Below, piece after piece: positions 55,090 through 64,000 of a DNA stretch of 64,000 nt (position 1 is the first letter of the stretch; every line of letters starts with the position of its first letter). Under the pieces are notes generated by a model. It made no database searches and was not told the origin of the DNA. It saw only the letters and a list, made by a program, of their open reading frames with translations. The position numbers and the translations under genes are program-made. Source of the DNA: Lates calcarifer (lineage: Eukaryota; Chordata; Actinopteri; Centropomidae); NCBI RefSeq assembly GCF_001640805.2, contig NC_066835.1:23178172-23242171 (forward strand), in the 5' to 3' direction.

Positions 55090-55600
55090 TAATAAATTGA
55101 TAATGGGTGTGGATGATGCTGTCATCCACCTGCTGCAGTGTGACAGTGAGAGTCATGTTGTTTGTTGCTGAGTGAGAAGCTGCTCAGGACGAGTGTCAGC
55201 ACCAGGTCCTGGATCACTGACTGTCAGACAGACTTCAGTCTGTGCAGCTGGCGTCCTCCCAGTCTGGTGTGGTCAGTAACAGAGGGGCAGCTCAGGGGGG
55301 CGCCCTGCCTAGTTCACTCTGAACACTGAATCATCAAGTTCTCTGATAACAGTGCTGGTGTGTTAGAAATAGACGTGGGAGTAATAGACAACTCTATTCA
55401 TCTGCTCCTAAACATGAACAAGACCAAGGAGCTGGTGGTGGACTTTAGGAGGACCAGGACTGTGACCAGACTCTGTGTGTCAGATGAACACTGCCACCTG
55501 TGCTCACCTGTTGTATTTTCTACAGACTTCACTGCCAGTTCTGCACATCCATCCTTCAACTATATTTATTCATCACTTCAGTCAGTAACTGTTTGTCCAC
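55090..55600 (+). mobile_element. LINE reverse-transcriptase fragment
   Basis: Plus-strand text reads LQCDSES, then SNRGAAQGG-like and FTLNTE, a SDNSA region, then LNMNKTKELVVDFRRTRT (55360 onward). The NKTKELVVDFRR step is typical of fish Rex1/L2-type non-LTR reverse transcriptases, just after the catalytic YADD region, which is eroded here. Several stops are present. Confidence 0.7.
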
Positions 55601-57034
55601 AGCCCTGCTCTTAATTAGATGTATTTATTTCTATCTAATAACCTTGGATGGGCAGCGTGCTGTGTTCACGTGCTGTTAGAAGTTCATCTCTGTGAAGGTT
55701 CACGCATTTTTTAAGTTTAAAAGAAAACAAAAACAGGTGAAACATCAGTCAGAGTAAAACCGGTTCATACACCGGGTACTCACGCTTCACCTATCCCAAG
55801 ACCGGAAGCTCGATTCATCCGATTCTCCAGGTGGGTTTTCCCGCTCCGGACACCAGAGGTGACGCTGGGTTTGAATCCAGAGATGTTCTGTTTCTGTGTT
55901 GCAGCTCCGACACTCAGATTAACGGAGGCAGGTTTCAAACTGCGCAGGTGTGTTGGGGAACTGTGATTGGACCAGTTAGCACATTCAACGTCAACTTCAG
56001 CTGTGTTCGGCTCTGTATAACAGTCTGCAGTCAGTTCAGTTCTAACTAATGTGCATCACGTAAAGTCGGACACACCTGATGACTGTGGGTGTTACCTGAG
56101 TGAAACATGAATGGACAGGTGGGTGGTGACATCATTCAGCTGATCTGATGTCAGTTTTAATTTAAAGAAAAACGTTTGATCTTTCATGACAAAGAAAAGT
56201 GAAGATGTGAGAAACGAAGAGGAAACTGATCTGCTGGGTTCGGTCTGAAAATATATATTTGACTTTACTGACGTTAGTTTCACTCAGACATCTTATCGAT
56301 CTTCACTCAGAGTTTAATGAGGTGGTTGATTGTTCTGCCCTCTAGTGTTTCAAACTAGAAACTACAGTCTGAATTTTTTCTCAGACCTGTAGTGATTTTT
56401 AGTTTGTTTTCTGGTTCCAAAGTGAAAGCTGCTGTTTGTGTTGATAACAAACACGAGTGAGTCCATCTTCTAAAATACTTTACTGATTATAAAGAAGCAG
56501 AAACTGACATCAGTGACGTTTGATCATCTTTCTCGTTGGTTACAGATTCAGTTCATTCAAACAGGCCAATCTGTACATAATCCAGGAGAAAGGAATAAAG
56601 AACAGAAAATAGAATCACCATTCTACTAAATCAACAGAGAAAGGATATCATATATTCACTGAGGGAGCTTATAGAAATTCTTCTACATTAAATGTGAATA
56701 TTGGCTGGTCAATACATAGCATGAGACAACAGAATCTATTCATCTCATATATATTTCTGTAGAGTTTACACTGTTTCTGTCTCTGGTTGTATTAGTACAT
56801 TAATAGGAATTTATATTTGACAGTATTGTTACATCATTGTGATAAAATACCTTCATTGGTTTAACAGACATGTAACTGTGACTGTATCATGTGACCTTTG
56901 ATCATCTGGTTCATAAATTCACAGTTTGTCTTGATGCCGTGAAGTGGACTCATAACGATAAATAAGGCACGTTTTAGAAGTTTACATTTCTTAGCTTCAG
57001 TATATTTCAGAGACCGTCTCAGAGACGCGAATCT
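55601..57034. other. 1.4-kb spacer, nothing recognised
   Basis: Short open frames (55831-56049, 56092-56283) without family motifs; AT-rich toward the right. It is the 3' flank of the minus-strand gene at 57035. Confidence 0.4.
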
Positions 57035-60000
57035 CTACTTCACCTCTCTCTTTGTGTCTGTATGATATTTCATGTGATTATTGAAGCTTTGCCTCCAGGT
57101 GAAGCTTTTCCCACAGACTGAGCAGCTGAACGGTTTCTCTCCTGTGTGCGTTCTCATGTGAACCTTCAGATGTCCACTCTCAGTGAAACGGTTCCCACAC
57201 ACCGAGCAGCTGAATGGTTTCTCTCCGGTGTGGATTCTCATGTGTTTTCGTAATGATCCACTGCATGAAAAGTACTTCATGCACACTGAGCAGCCGTAAG
57301 GTTTCTCTCCAGTGTGAATTCTCATGTGCTCCTGCCGATTTTTCTTGCGACGAAATCTTTTCCCACACTGAGTGCAGCTGAACGGTCTCTCTGAATCATC
57401 ACCTCTCATGTCCCCTTCAGGGACTTCATCTTTGTTTGGAGAGTTTAAACCTGACTGAGGTTCCCTGGTCTCCTTACACTGATCATCACTGACCTCAGCC
57501 TGAGTCTTTGAGCTTCTGGCTGGAGGCTCTGAGGACTCACCAACACACTGATGCTCTTTGAGGTTGTAACGCCAAGCAAATCTTTTGCCACAAACACAGT
57601 AAAGGAAGCGTTTCTCCTCTGTGTGGACGTCCACGTGGTTTGTCAGAAGTCCTTTCTGTGTAAATCCTTTATCACAAAACGAACAGCTGAACGGTTTCTC
57701 TCCTGTGTGAGTTCCCATGTGTATCTTCAGATTCTCCTCACCACAAAAGGCTTTTCCACACTCAGAGCAGATAAAAGATTTCTTGTCAGAACCTCCACCC
57801 TCATTGCTCACAGGGACTTCACTGTTTGTCTCCGAGTTTAAACCTGTCTGAGGTTTGTCTCTGACTTCAGTCTCAGGTTCAGAGGAGTCTGAAGTCTTGT
57901 CATCAGAGTCAGATTCTCCATCAGACTCTGTTTTCCTGTGTTGAGTTGAGCTGCTGTCTGAAGGTTCGGTCTGACTGAGCTGTGATGAATCTTTGCCACA
58001 TTTGTGGTTTTTGAGCTCATGACGCCAAGCGAATGTTTTCTCACAGACACAGCAGCGGTATCGGATCTTCCCTGTGTGGCGTGCCATGTGCTGCATCAGA
58101 TATCCTCTTTGTGTAAATTTTCTTCCACAGACTGAGCAGCTGAACAGATTCTCTTCAGTGTGAGCTCCCAGGTCTTTTTTCAGATGATGACTGTAGCAGA
58201 GTCTTTTATCACACTCAGAGAGGCTCACAGTGTTACAGCTCACAGCAGCAGCAGAGGAGCTGAGGTGAAGCTGTGGAAACCCTGTAACACACTGATGGCG
58301 CTCCACTCCCGCCTGCCAGACAAGTCTTTTGTTACAGATGCTGCAGCTCTGTCCTTTCTCTCCTCTGTGGACAGACATGTGTTGGATCAGATATCCCTTT
58401 CTTGTATATTTTTTCCCACACACTGAACAACTGAATGGTTTTGTTCCCGTGTGGATTCTCATGTGAGTCTCCAGAAATCTGCCCTTTGTGAATTTTTTCC
58501 CACACTCGGGGCAGCTGAATGGTTTCTCACTGACGCGGCCGTCGTTACTTTCCAGAGACTTTAAACCAGACTGAGCTTCACTTGTCTCCTCCCAGTCATC
58601 ACAGCTCACTTCAATTTCAGCTACAGAGAATTCTGAAGCTTTGTAATCAATGACTGGACCTAGGTTCCTATCTGGTCCTGGTCCTCCACAGTCCTCTCTG
58701 TTCTCCTCAGTCTGACTCTGATGAGGCTCTGAGGACTGAGGTTTCTCTTCATCATCTTCACTCTTCACAGGGACAGGAGTGAAGGTGAACTTGGTGATAT
58801 CAGCCTCCTCCAGCCCTTGAAGCTGCTCTCCCTCCTGACTGCTCCACACTTCCTCCTGTTCCTCTTTAATGTGGGGGGGCTCTGGGTCCTCCTGGTCCAG
58901 ACTGGGGCTCCACTCCTGCTGCTCAGGGGGAACCTCTTCTTTCCTCAGCAGCTGCTCAACATCTGCAGGACAGAGACAGAGACAGACATTATGTAACAGC
59001 TGCTTCAGACCTTCTCTCCTGGAGTGACGTAAAAACTGAACCAAAAGACCAAACAGATTAAAACTGACATGTTTAAAGTAAAAGAAAGAAAAAGGAAAGT
59101 TTAAAGCTCCATAAGAACAAAACAAACAGCTGAAAGGTTTTTCTCCTGTAAAACATCTTGTGTGTGTCTGAACAGAGTCTGTTTGTTGAATCACATTTTA
59201 AACAGACAGAGGTTCACTTGTCTCTGTCCAGTTCTCACCTGCTTCAGTCTGAACCTGTGAACCTCTGACGACACCTGAGTCATGATCATGATTCTGTGAC
59301 CCACTTACATCCTGTCCCTCATCAGGCAGCTTTTATTGTGAAGTATTCAGGAAATGAATTTGTACCCTCCTGATGGAAAACTGTTCTGATCTGGCTGAGT
59401 TTGTTCAAACACTGTAAAAACAACTGGAACTGAAACTGAATATAAGCTGATTTAGATTTAACTGAAACATTCTGCTTTAAATACAGAAACATTCCTGATG
59501 AAAATCTTTCAACAACAAAGAAACAAGAAGACTAAAGTCTAATACATTTTATTCAAAGAAATAAAACGTTAATCTGCAGTCATAAACTGACGGGAACAAT
59601 AAACTGCAGACAGACTGATCAAGAAACTGGAATCATTATTTTTCTCATGACGCAGGTAAAACATGTTGGTTTGTTCTGATGAGACAATAAATGAGTTTAT
59701 CAAAACACAATCATCAGTATAATCGTTAATATCTTCACAAGAACGACTGTGATTTACAAGAGTTTTTCCTTTAACGTTAACGGAACATGAATTTGACCAC
59801 AGCCCATAAAGAACAGTTCAGATCAATTAGAATTTATTTTATTTGACTGAAAGACTCCTGACGTCAGAGTAAATCTGTTGCCACGTGGACTTTCATGTGT
59901 CTCACTCCTCTAAACCTGAAATGTCTCTGACAGACAGAGCAGCTGAACGGTTTCTCTTCAGAAAGTAACTGTAGCTGAATGTTTTACCACAGTCAGAGCA

Positions 60001-61161
60001 GCTGAGTGGTTTCTCCTCAGCTCCACGTCTGAGAGTCTTTAAACCTAAAGGTTCTCTGGTCTCCTGCCAATCACCATCACTGTCCTCAGCCTGGGGCTGT
60101 AAACGTGGGTCTGGACCTGGGTTCCTGTCTGGTCCTGGTCCTCCACAGTCCTCTCTGTTCTCCTCAGTCTGACTCTGATGAATCTCTGAGCCTCCTCCTG
60201 GTCCAGACTGGTCCTCCTGGTCACTGACAGACGTCTGCAGAGGAGAGCAGAGACGTCGACAGATCAGCGTCAGAGGAGCAGTGTGCCCTCTGACAGGGTT
60301 ACTGAATGCTAAGCTAATGCTAAATGATGACCCTGACTCTGATGTTTCTTTGTGATGGTCTGAGATCAGGGTTCAGGATCTCTGGGTTCAGGGTCTGAGT
60401 CTGACCCAGCTCCAGTTGTCTGCTGATTATGTGCTGATATCCACCGATCAGTCGATCAATGACTGAAGCTCTCGATGAGTCGCTGAAGAAATCGTCTGGA
60501 AAATCTTTGAATCTGACATTAAAATAAAACATTTTAATTCATGTTTACAGAAATACTGATTAATTCAGTTATTGATTATTCCTCCACAGATCAATAAACT
60601 GATTGACAAGAGGTGGTTTCACCTGTTAACCCCCCCCGACTCTAAACTGAAAAGAAATAAACTGATTCTGATGATTAATGAGTTGATTGGCAGCTAATTA
60701 TCGATCAATCACCTAATCAGTTCAGTGTATGTGATCCACTGAATCTATAATCAATAAACCTGACGTCATAAACCACCCGTTTCCCCGGAAACGGCCACAG
60801 CAGATCAACAATCAGTCCGCACGCGCTGTTTTAGCACCGGCCGCGGTTCGCCGCTCGGCTGTTTCCGGATCTGACCTGCTCTGTGCAGCCTGACTTCGGG
60901 CTTCAGCACGGCATCGAGCAGCCTCCTCTGGCGGCAGATCTCCCGCTCTGACCGCTCCACTCTGTCTTCGTACTCCGCCACGGTTTCCTCAAACAGACCG
61001 ACGATCTCCTCCGCCGCCGCCTTTAGCCGCTCGGTGAGCAGCGCTCTCAGCGCCGGGATTTCTGCCGTTTCTTCTCCTTTCTCCACCTGCAGCAGAAAGT
61101 CTTCAGCGGCGGCGCTGATCCGCTCGTGGACCGACACCCGCAGCAGCTGCACGGCGCACAT
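57035..61161 (-). CDS. C2H2 zinc-finger protein, about 13 fingers, duplicated N-terminal helices
   Basis: Predicted join(61161-60876, 58962-57035), 737 residues. Exon 1 starts [20 protein letters not shown] and then repeats the theme as [20 protein letters not shown] and [10 protein letters not shown], ending [17 protein letters not shown] with a G|GTCAGA donor; it is CpG-rich. Exon 2 starts [18 protein letters not shown] with the standard head. Finger groups: two plus cap ([13 protein letters not shown]); one decayed and one good plus cap ([13 protein letters not shown]); two plus a cap with tyrosine for its first cysteine ([12 protein letters not shown]); then four classical fingers with no cap. 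Linkers contain [16 protein letters not shown] and [14 protein letters not shown]. The assignment of exon 1 assumes the 1.9-kb intron skips the relic at 59880-60240. It is probably a nuclear DNA-binding protein. Confidence 0.75.
59095..59175 (-). pseudogene. Isolated finger fragment in the intron
   Basis: Minus strand reads [20 protein letters not shown], a histidine end, a TGEKPF linker and the start of a next finger, with no histidines after it. It lies about 135-215 bp upstream of exon 2 and is a remnant of a former array. Confidence 0.6.
59880..60240 (-). pseudogene. ZNF exon-2 relic inside the intron
   Basis: Minus strand: [20 protein letters not shown], then the [19 protein letters not shown] head and [16 protein letters not shown] finger [16 protein letters not shown] loses its histidines and continues, one frame over, as [16 protein letters not shown] and RHMKVHV. 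The start after CTGCAG reads DVCQ and then stop in the expected phase. The same finger lesion is present at 1320-1395. It is dead, with a CTGCAG that could be a decoy acceptor. Confidence 0.75.
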
Positions 61162-61290
61162 TTTCCTCCTTTTCTGCGCAATCTGAGCCTCCAGCGAACA
61201 AAGAGAGCCAGCGGGGAAGTAAACAGAGACACCGAGTTCCGCGTCGACGACAGTTCGCTGAGAGGAGAGCGAAGCGAACAGCGCCCTCTG
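60790..61290 (-). promoter_or_regulatory. CpG-rich first exon and promoter region
   Basis: Dense CG dinucleotides (GCCGCGGTTCGCCGCTCGG, TCCGCCGCCGCC, GGCGGCGCTGATCCG) cover exon 1 and its 5' side, in contrast to the AT-rich surroundings. The T-rich/ETS block of the other genes was not found here, so this gene probably uses a different, island-type promoter. Confidence 0.6.
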
Positions 61291-63260
61291 CTGGACTGGA
61301 GGACAAACACACCCACTACACTCAGAGACAGAGGAGCAAGTTCTGTGCTCTCTGACTCACTGAGACTCTGAAGTACACAAGTACCACATCACACTATACG
61401 CAGAGTACTCACAGTAAAAGTACTCCCTCTGCTGGACTGGAGGACAAACAGCTACGACAGGACAGACTGAGACTCTGTCACAACTGCAATTCAGATTTCA
61501 ACAGTTTAAAACTCATTCTAGTGAATCATCGACACAGTGAGAATGACAGCTGCTCGTGATTTAAAATGAATCATGAAATCCTCAGGATTATTTGCCTTTT
61601 TATTCTTTAGATGTGAAAAAAAAAATTCTGAACTTCAGTTTCTTAAAATACAAAAAATTATTTAAAAACAAATCTAATGGCCATATGATTAATTATAATT
61701 TCCTCCAAATATAAAATCAATACAATGGTATTACTCCTTAGATGTTACTTGATGTTACCAATGTTTTTAACTGCAGGCATCTCCTCCTACAAAAGGACTC
61801 AGTGTTTCTGGCCTTTGTCGGCCATCTTGGTTTTGAGTATCTTGTGTGAGACTTACATCAACTGGCCAGTGGGTGGCAGCATATGGAACAACACTGTAGA
61901 GTATGTGGTGGCTGATGTTCAACTTTACCATCAAAACCCTGATCACACATAAACACAGGTGTCTTTCACTGACTTTATTTCTCATATTTTCCTAAAATAA
62001 ATCTTTTCACACAAACTCAAAAGGATCTTTTTTATTTTTACTGTTATGATGACGTTAGTGATGAGTTCTTTAAATAATCTACTGACTGAGAATGACTCAG
62101 CAGAAATCAGTTTCTCCTAAAACAGGTGAGTCACAGAGACGTGAGGAGAACGAAGCAGCAACAGGTTCTTCATCAACACCTCTTGAGTCATGTTCAGGCT
62201 CCTCAGAGGAAATCTGTCTGTGCTCAGAGCTCACCTGGTCCAGGTGTTCACTGTGGCAGCAGTGTGTAAAGTCAGATCCTCTCCAGTCCCGAGTCCTGAT
62301 CAGTTCTTCACGTCTCTGAGCACCTGACAACGACTGAGGAAAACCAACCAGGTGTGATGGTGGTCATATGGTCACATCAGACTGCTGACCACAGCTCTCA
62401 GCTGCCTGTTAAATATCTGTAGTGTTGTTGTACAGCAGCAGCTCTGGGATCAGTCATGAATGAATCTCCAGCTTCAGTCTCCTGGGCAGTGATCAGGGTT
62501 TCCAGGTTGGACAGGTGATCTGTGTGAGCACTGTGACATCACGACCAGGGCTGTCGCTTTTTCTAAACATCAAGATCAGACAAATTCTACATGACCCACA
62601 ATTCATTCAAATTAATTTGAACTCACCAGCCCCAAAACACATCATTATTTTTGTAACTTTAAGAACCTTCTGCTCTACTCGTCTGGATTCTCAGATGCTA
62701 AGCTGAGTCTGCAGATTTACTGTTGATGGAGAGAAACAAAGTCGACAAACAGTCACTTTTATTTGTGACTTTGCGACCCTCAGCGTAGAATCTAAAACAC
62801 TTCTACATTCTGACTCTCAGATGTTTTGGTGTCGGCTCTGCTCGCTGCTGTCCTCCATTTTCCTAACAACACTGTGTTAGTGTTAGCGTTAGCTTAGTTA
62901 GCCGAATAATAAGTGAAGCTGATAGAGCGCCCTCTGCTGGATCACAAACAAACTACTTCAGATGGTCTGATGAGCAGTGACGCAGCCTAAAGTTCAAACA
63001 GGTCAAATATGAACTTTTCACCCACGTTCAAACAGATGTTTGGATTTCACACAGAAACAGCCCTGATCACAATGGAGGCGCCGACACAAAACCACATCCT
63101 GTGGCTGTTAAACCGCATTTCTTATTCTACATTATCACTAATGTATCTTTGATCAGTGACGTCTCTGGGAGCAGTTCATTTCTCCCAGCTGAATGATGAA
63201 CATCCCTGAATGTGTGAAGTTTGATAAACATTTGGCTGCAGACTCTGAGGGTTCGGACCC
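61291..63260. other. 2-kb spacer, nothing recognised
   Basis: Short frames at 61725-61952 and 62092-62330 lack known motifs. The repeated text CCCTCTGCTGGACTGGAGGACAAAC at 61280 and 61425 (only the first 20 bases are compared) is a small local duplication. No finger or transposase signature was seen. Confidence 0.4.
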
Positions 63261-64000
63261 TCACGACGAGTTCAATGGTTCAGCGTCAGCTTCAGTTTTA
63301 ACTCTGTCTGAACAGGTCTCTGCAGCCTGCGTCACCGGACCCTCTGCTGCATGCAGCTTCATATGTCTCTTCAGGTGTCCTGTCACAGTAAAACACTTCC
63401 CACAGACGGAGCAGCTGAATGGTTTCTCTCCGGTGTGGATCCTCATGTGGATCTTCAGGCTTCCCTTCTGGGCACAGCTCTTACCGCAGATGTTGCAGCT
63501 GAATGGTTTCTCTCCTGTGTGAACTCTCATGTGTTTGGTCAAGTCTCCTTTTTCAGCGCAGCATTTTCCACAGAACGGACAACTGAAGGGTTTCTCTCCT
63601 GTGTGAACTCTCATGTGTTTCTTCAGGTCTGTTTTCTGAGCACAGCCTTTCCCACACACAGAGCAGCTGAAAGGTTTCTCCCCTGTGTGGTACTTCATGT
63701 GTCTGTTGAGGTGTTCTTTAACATGAAAACTCTTGTTACACACCGAGCAGGTAAACGGCTTCTCTCCCGTGTGGATCCTCATGTGTCGGGTCATGTTTCC
63801 TCTTCCACTGAAATTCTTCCCACAGAATAAGCAGCTGTACGGCTGCTCTCCGGTGTGACACCTCATGTGTGCCGTTAACGATCCGCTGTCTTTAAAGGAT
63901 TTATCACAGCCGGTGCAGGGAAACGGTCTCTCTCCTGTGTGGTCTCTGATGTGTCTGTTCAAGTTCCCCTTCAGGCTGAATCTTTTACCACAGTACGAGC
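63261..64000 (-). CDS. C2H2 zinc-finger protein, C-terminal part (runs off the edge)
   Basis: The open frame enters from beyond base 64000 and stops at 63261. The edge finger ([20 protein letters not shown]) is followed by seven more (about 23 kDa of array), all classical H-x3-H and linked by HTGEKPF. Three in a row have cysteine for the core phenylalanine (CGKGC, CGKCC, CGKSC). The array ends without an H-x-C cap. The tail is [20 protein letters not shown], then ADAEPLNSS, which carries a VKTE sumoylation-type site. The different ending sets this gene apart from the rest of the cluster. Its N-terminal exon lies outside the window. Confidence 0.85.
   Translation of the reverse strand, partial: SYCGKRFSLKGNLNRHIRDHTGERPFPCTGCDKSFKDSGSLTAHMRCHTGEQPYSCLFCGKNFSGRGNMTRHMRIHTGEKPFTCSVCNKSFHVKEHLNRHMKYHTGEKPFSCSVCGKGCAQKTDLKKHMRVHTGEKPFSCPFCGKCCAEKGDLTKHMRVHTGEKPFSCNICGKSCAQKGSLKIHMRIHTGEKPFSCSVCGKCFTVTGHLKRHMKLHAAEGPVTQAAETCSDRVKTEADAEPLNSS

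Noticed and set aside
60320..60532. Minus-strand frame of 70 residues ([14 protein letters not shown]..) as an extra exon of the gene at 57035
   Set aside because: No family motif, no convincing splice pair in the required phase; left unannotated in the intron.
61725..62330. Short frames on both strands between the last two ZNF genes
   Set aside because: No conserved motif, overlapping on opposite strands; likely chance.

Overview
The window is a dense cluster of C2H2 zinc-finger (ZNF) genes from a teleost fish, most likely a percomorph. The evidence is the gene type: a roughly 60-residue helical N-terminal exon, then one large exon with an acidic head (motifs [26 protein letters not shown]) followed by TGEKPF-linked finger arrays. 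The surrounding repeats also fit a fish: L2-like LINE tails, Tc1 and mariner remnants, and a tRNA-like SINE. The species cannot be fixed from the sequence. Introns were placed by eye. Every intact gene uses the same phase-1 junction, in which a final G of exon 1 joins AT or AC of exon 2 to make the D of DVEQLL or DVQQLL.

Left part (1-17 kb) holds genes with the DVEQLL head. These are a finger-less or broken copy (1.3-2.2 kb, minus), a frameshifted copy (2.8-3.3 kb, plus), an intact 6-finger gene (4.1-7.4 kb, plus), an exon-less promoter copy facing a 7-finger gene (8.6-11.5 kb), and a divergent pair (12.6-13.9 kb minus, 14.7-16.7 kb plus). Middle part (19.5-46.5 kb) is a tandem series of five minus-strand genes with the DVQQLL head, first exons about 4-6 kb apart. 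One has 19 fingers, and several are damaged by a nonsense change, a 2-bp deletion, a 1-bp insertion or a lost splice acceptor. Right part (46.5-64 kb) has transposon debris, an 11-finger gene with a very short first exon (50.4-53.6 kb), an orphan first exon fused to a 3' flank (54.5 kb), a roughly 13-finger gene with an internally duplicated N-terminal exon (57.0-61.2 kb), and a gene running off the right edge (63.3-64.0 kb).

The proteins are expected to be nuclear, sequence-specific DNA binders, probably lineage-specific regulators comparable in lifestyle to KRAB- or FiNZ-type ZNFs; that function is inferred. Four features tie the set together. First, a conserved last finger ends in H-x-C instead of H-x3-H and closes each array module. 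Second, the acidic head is almost unchanged at DNA level between loci, while the finger arrays differ. Third, two sumoylation-consensus sites sit in every head. Fourth, a common promoter core pairs TTTATTTTGAA with ACCGGAAGT. The cluster shows birth-and-death evolution in progress: recent duplications, probable gene conversion, composite junctions and several broken copies.
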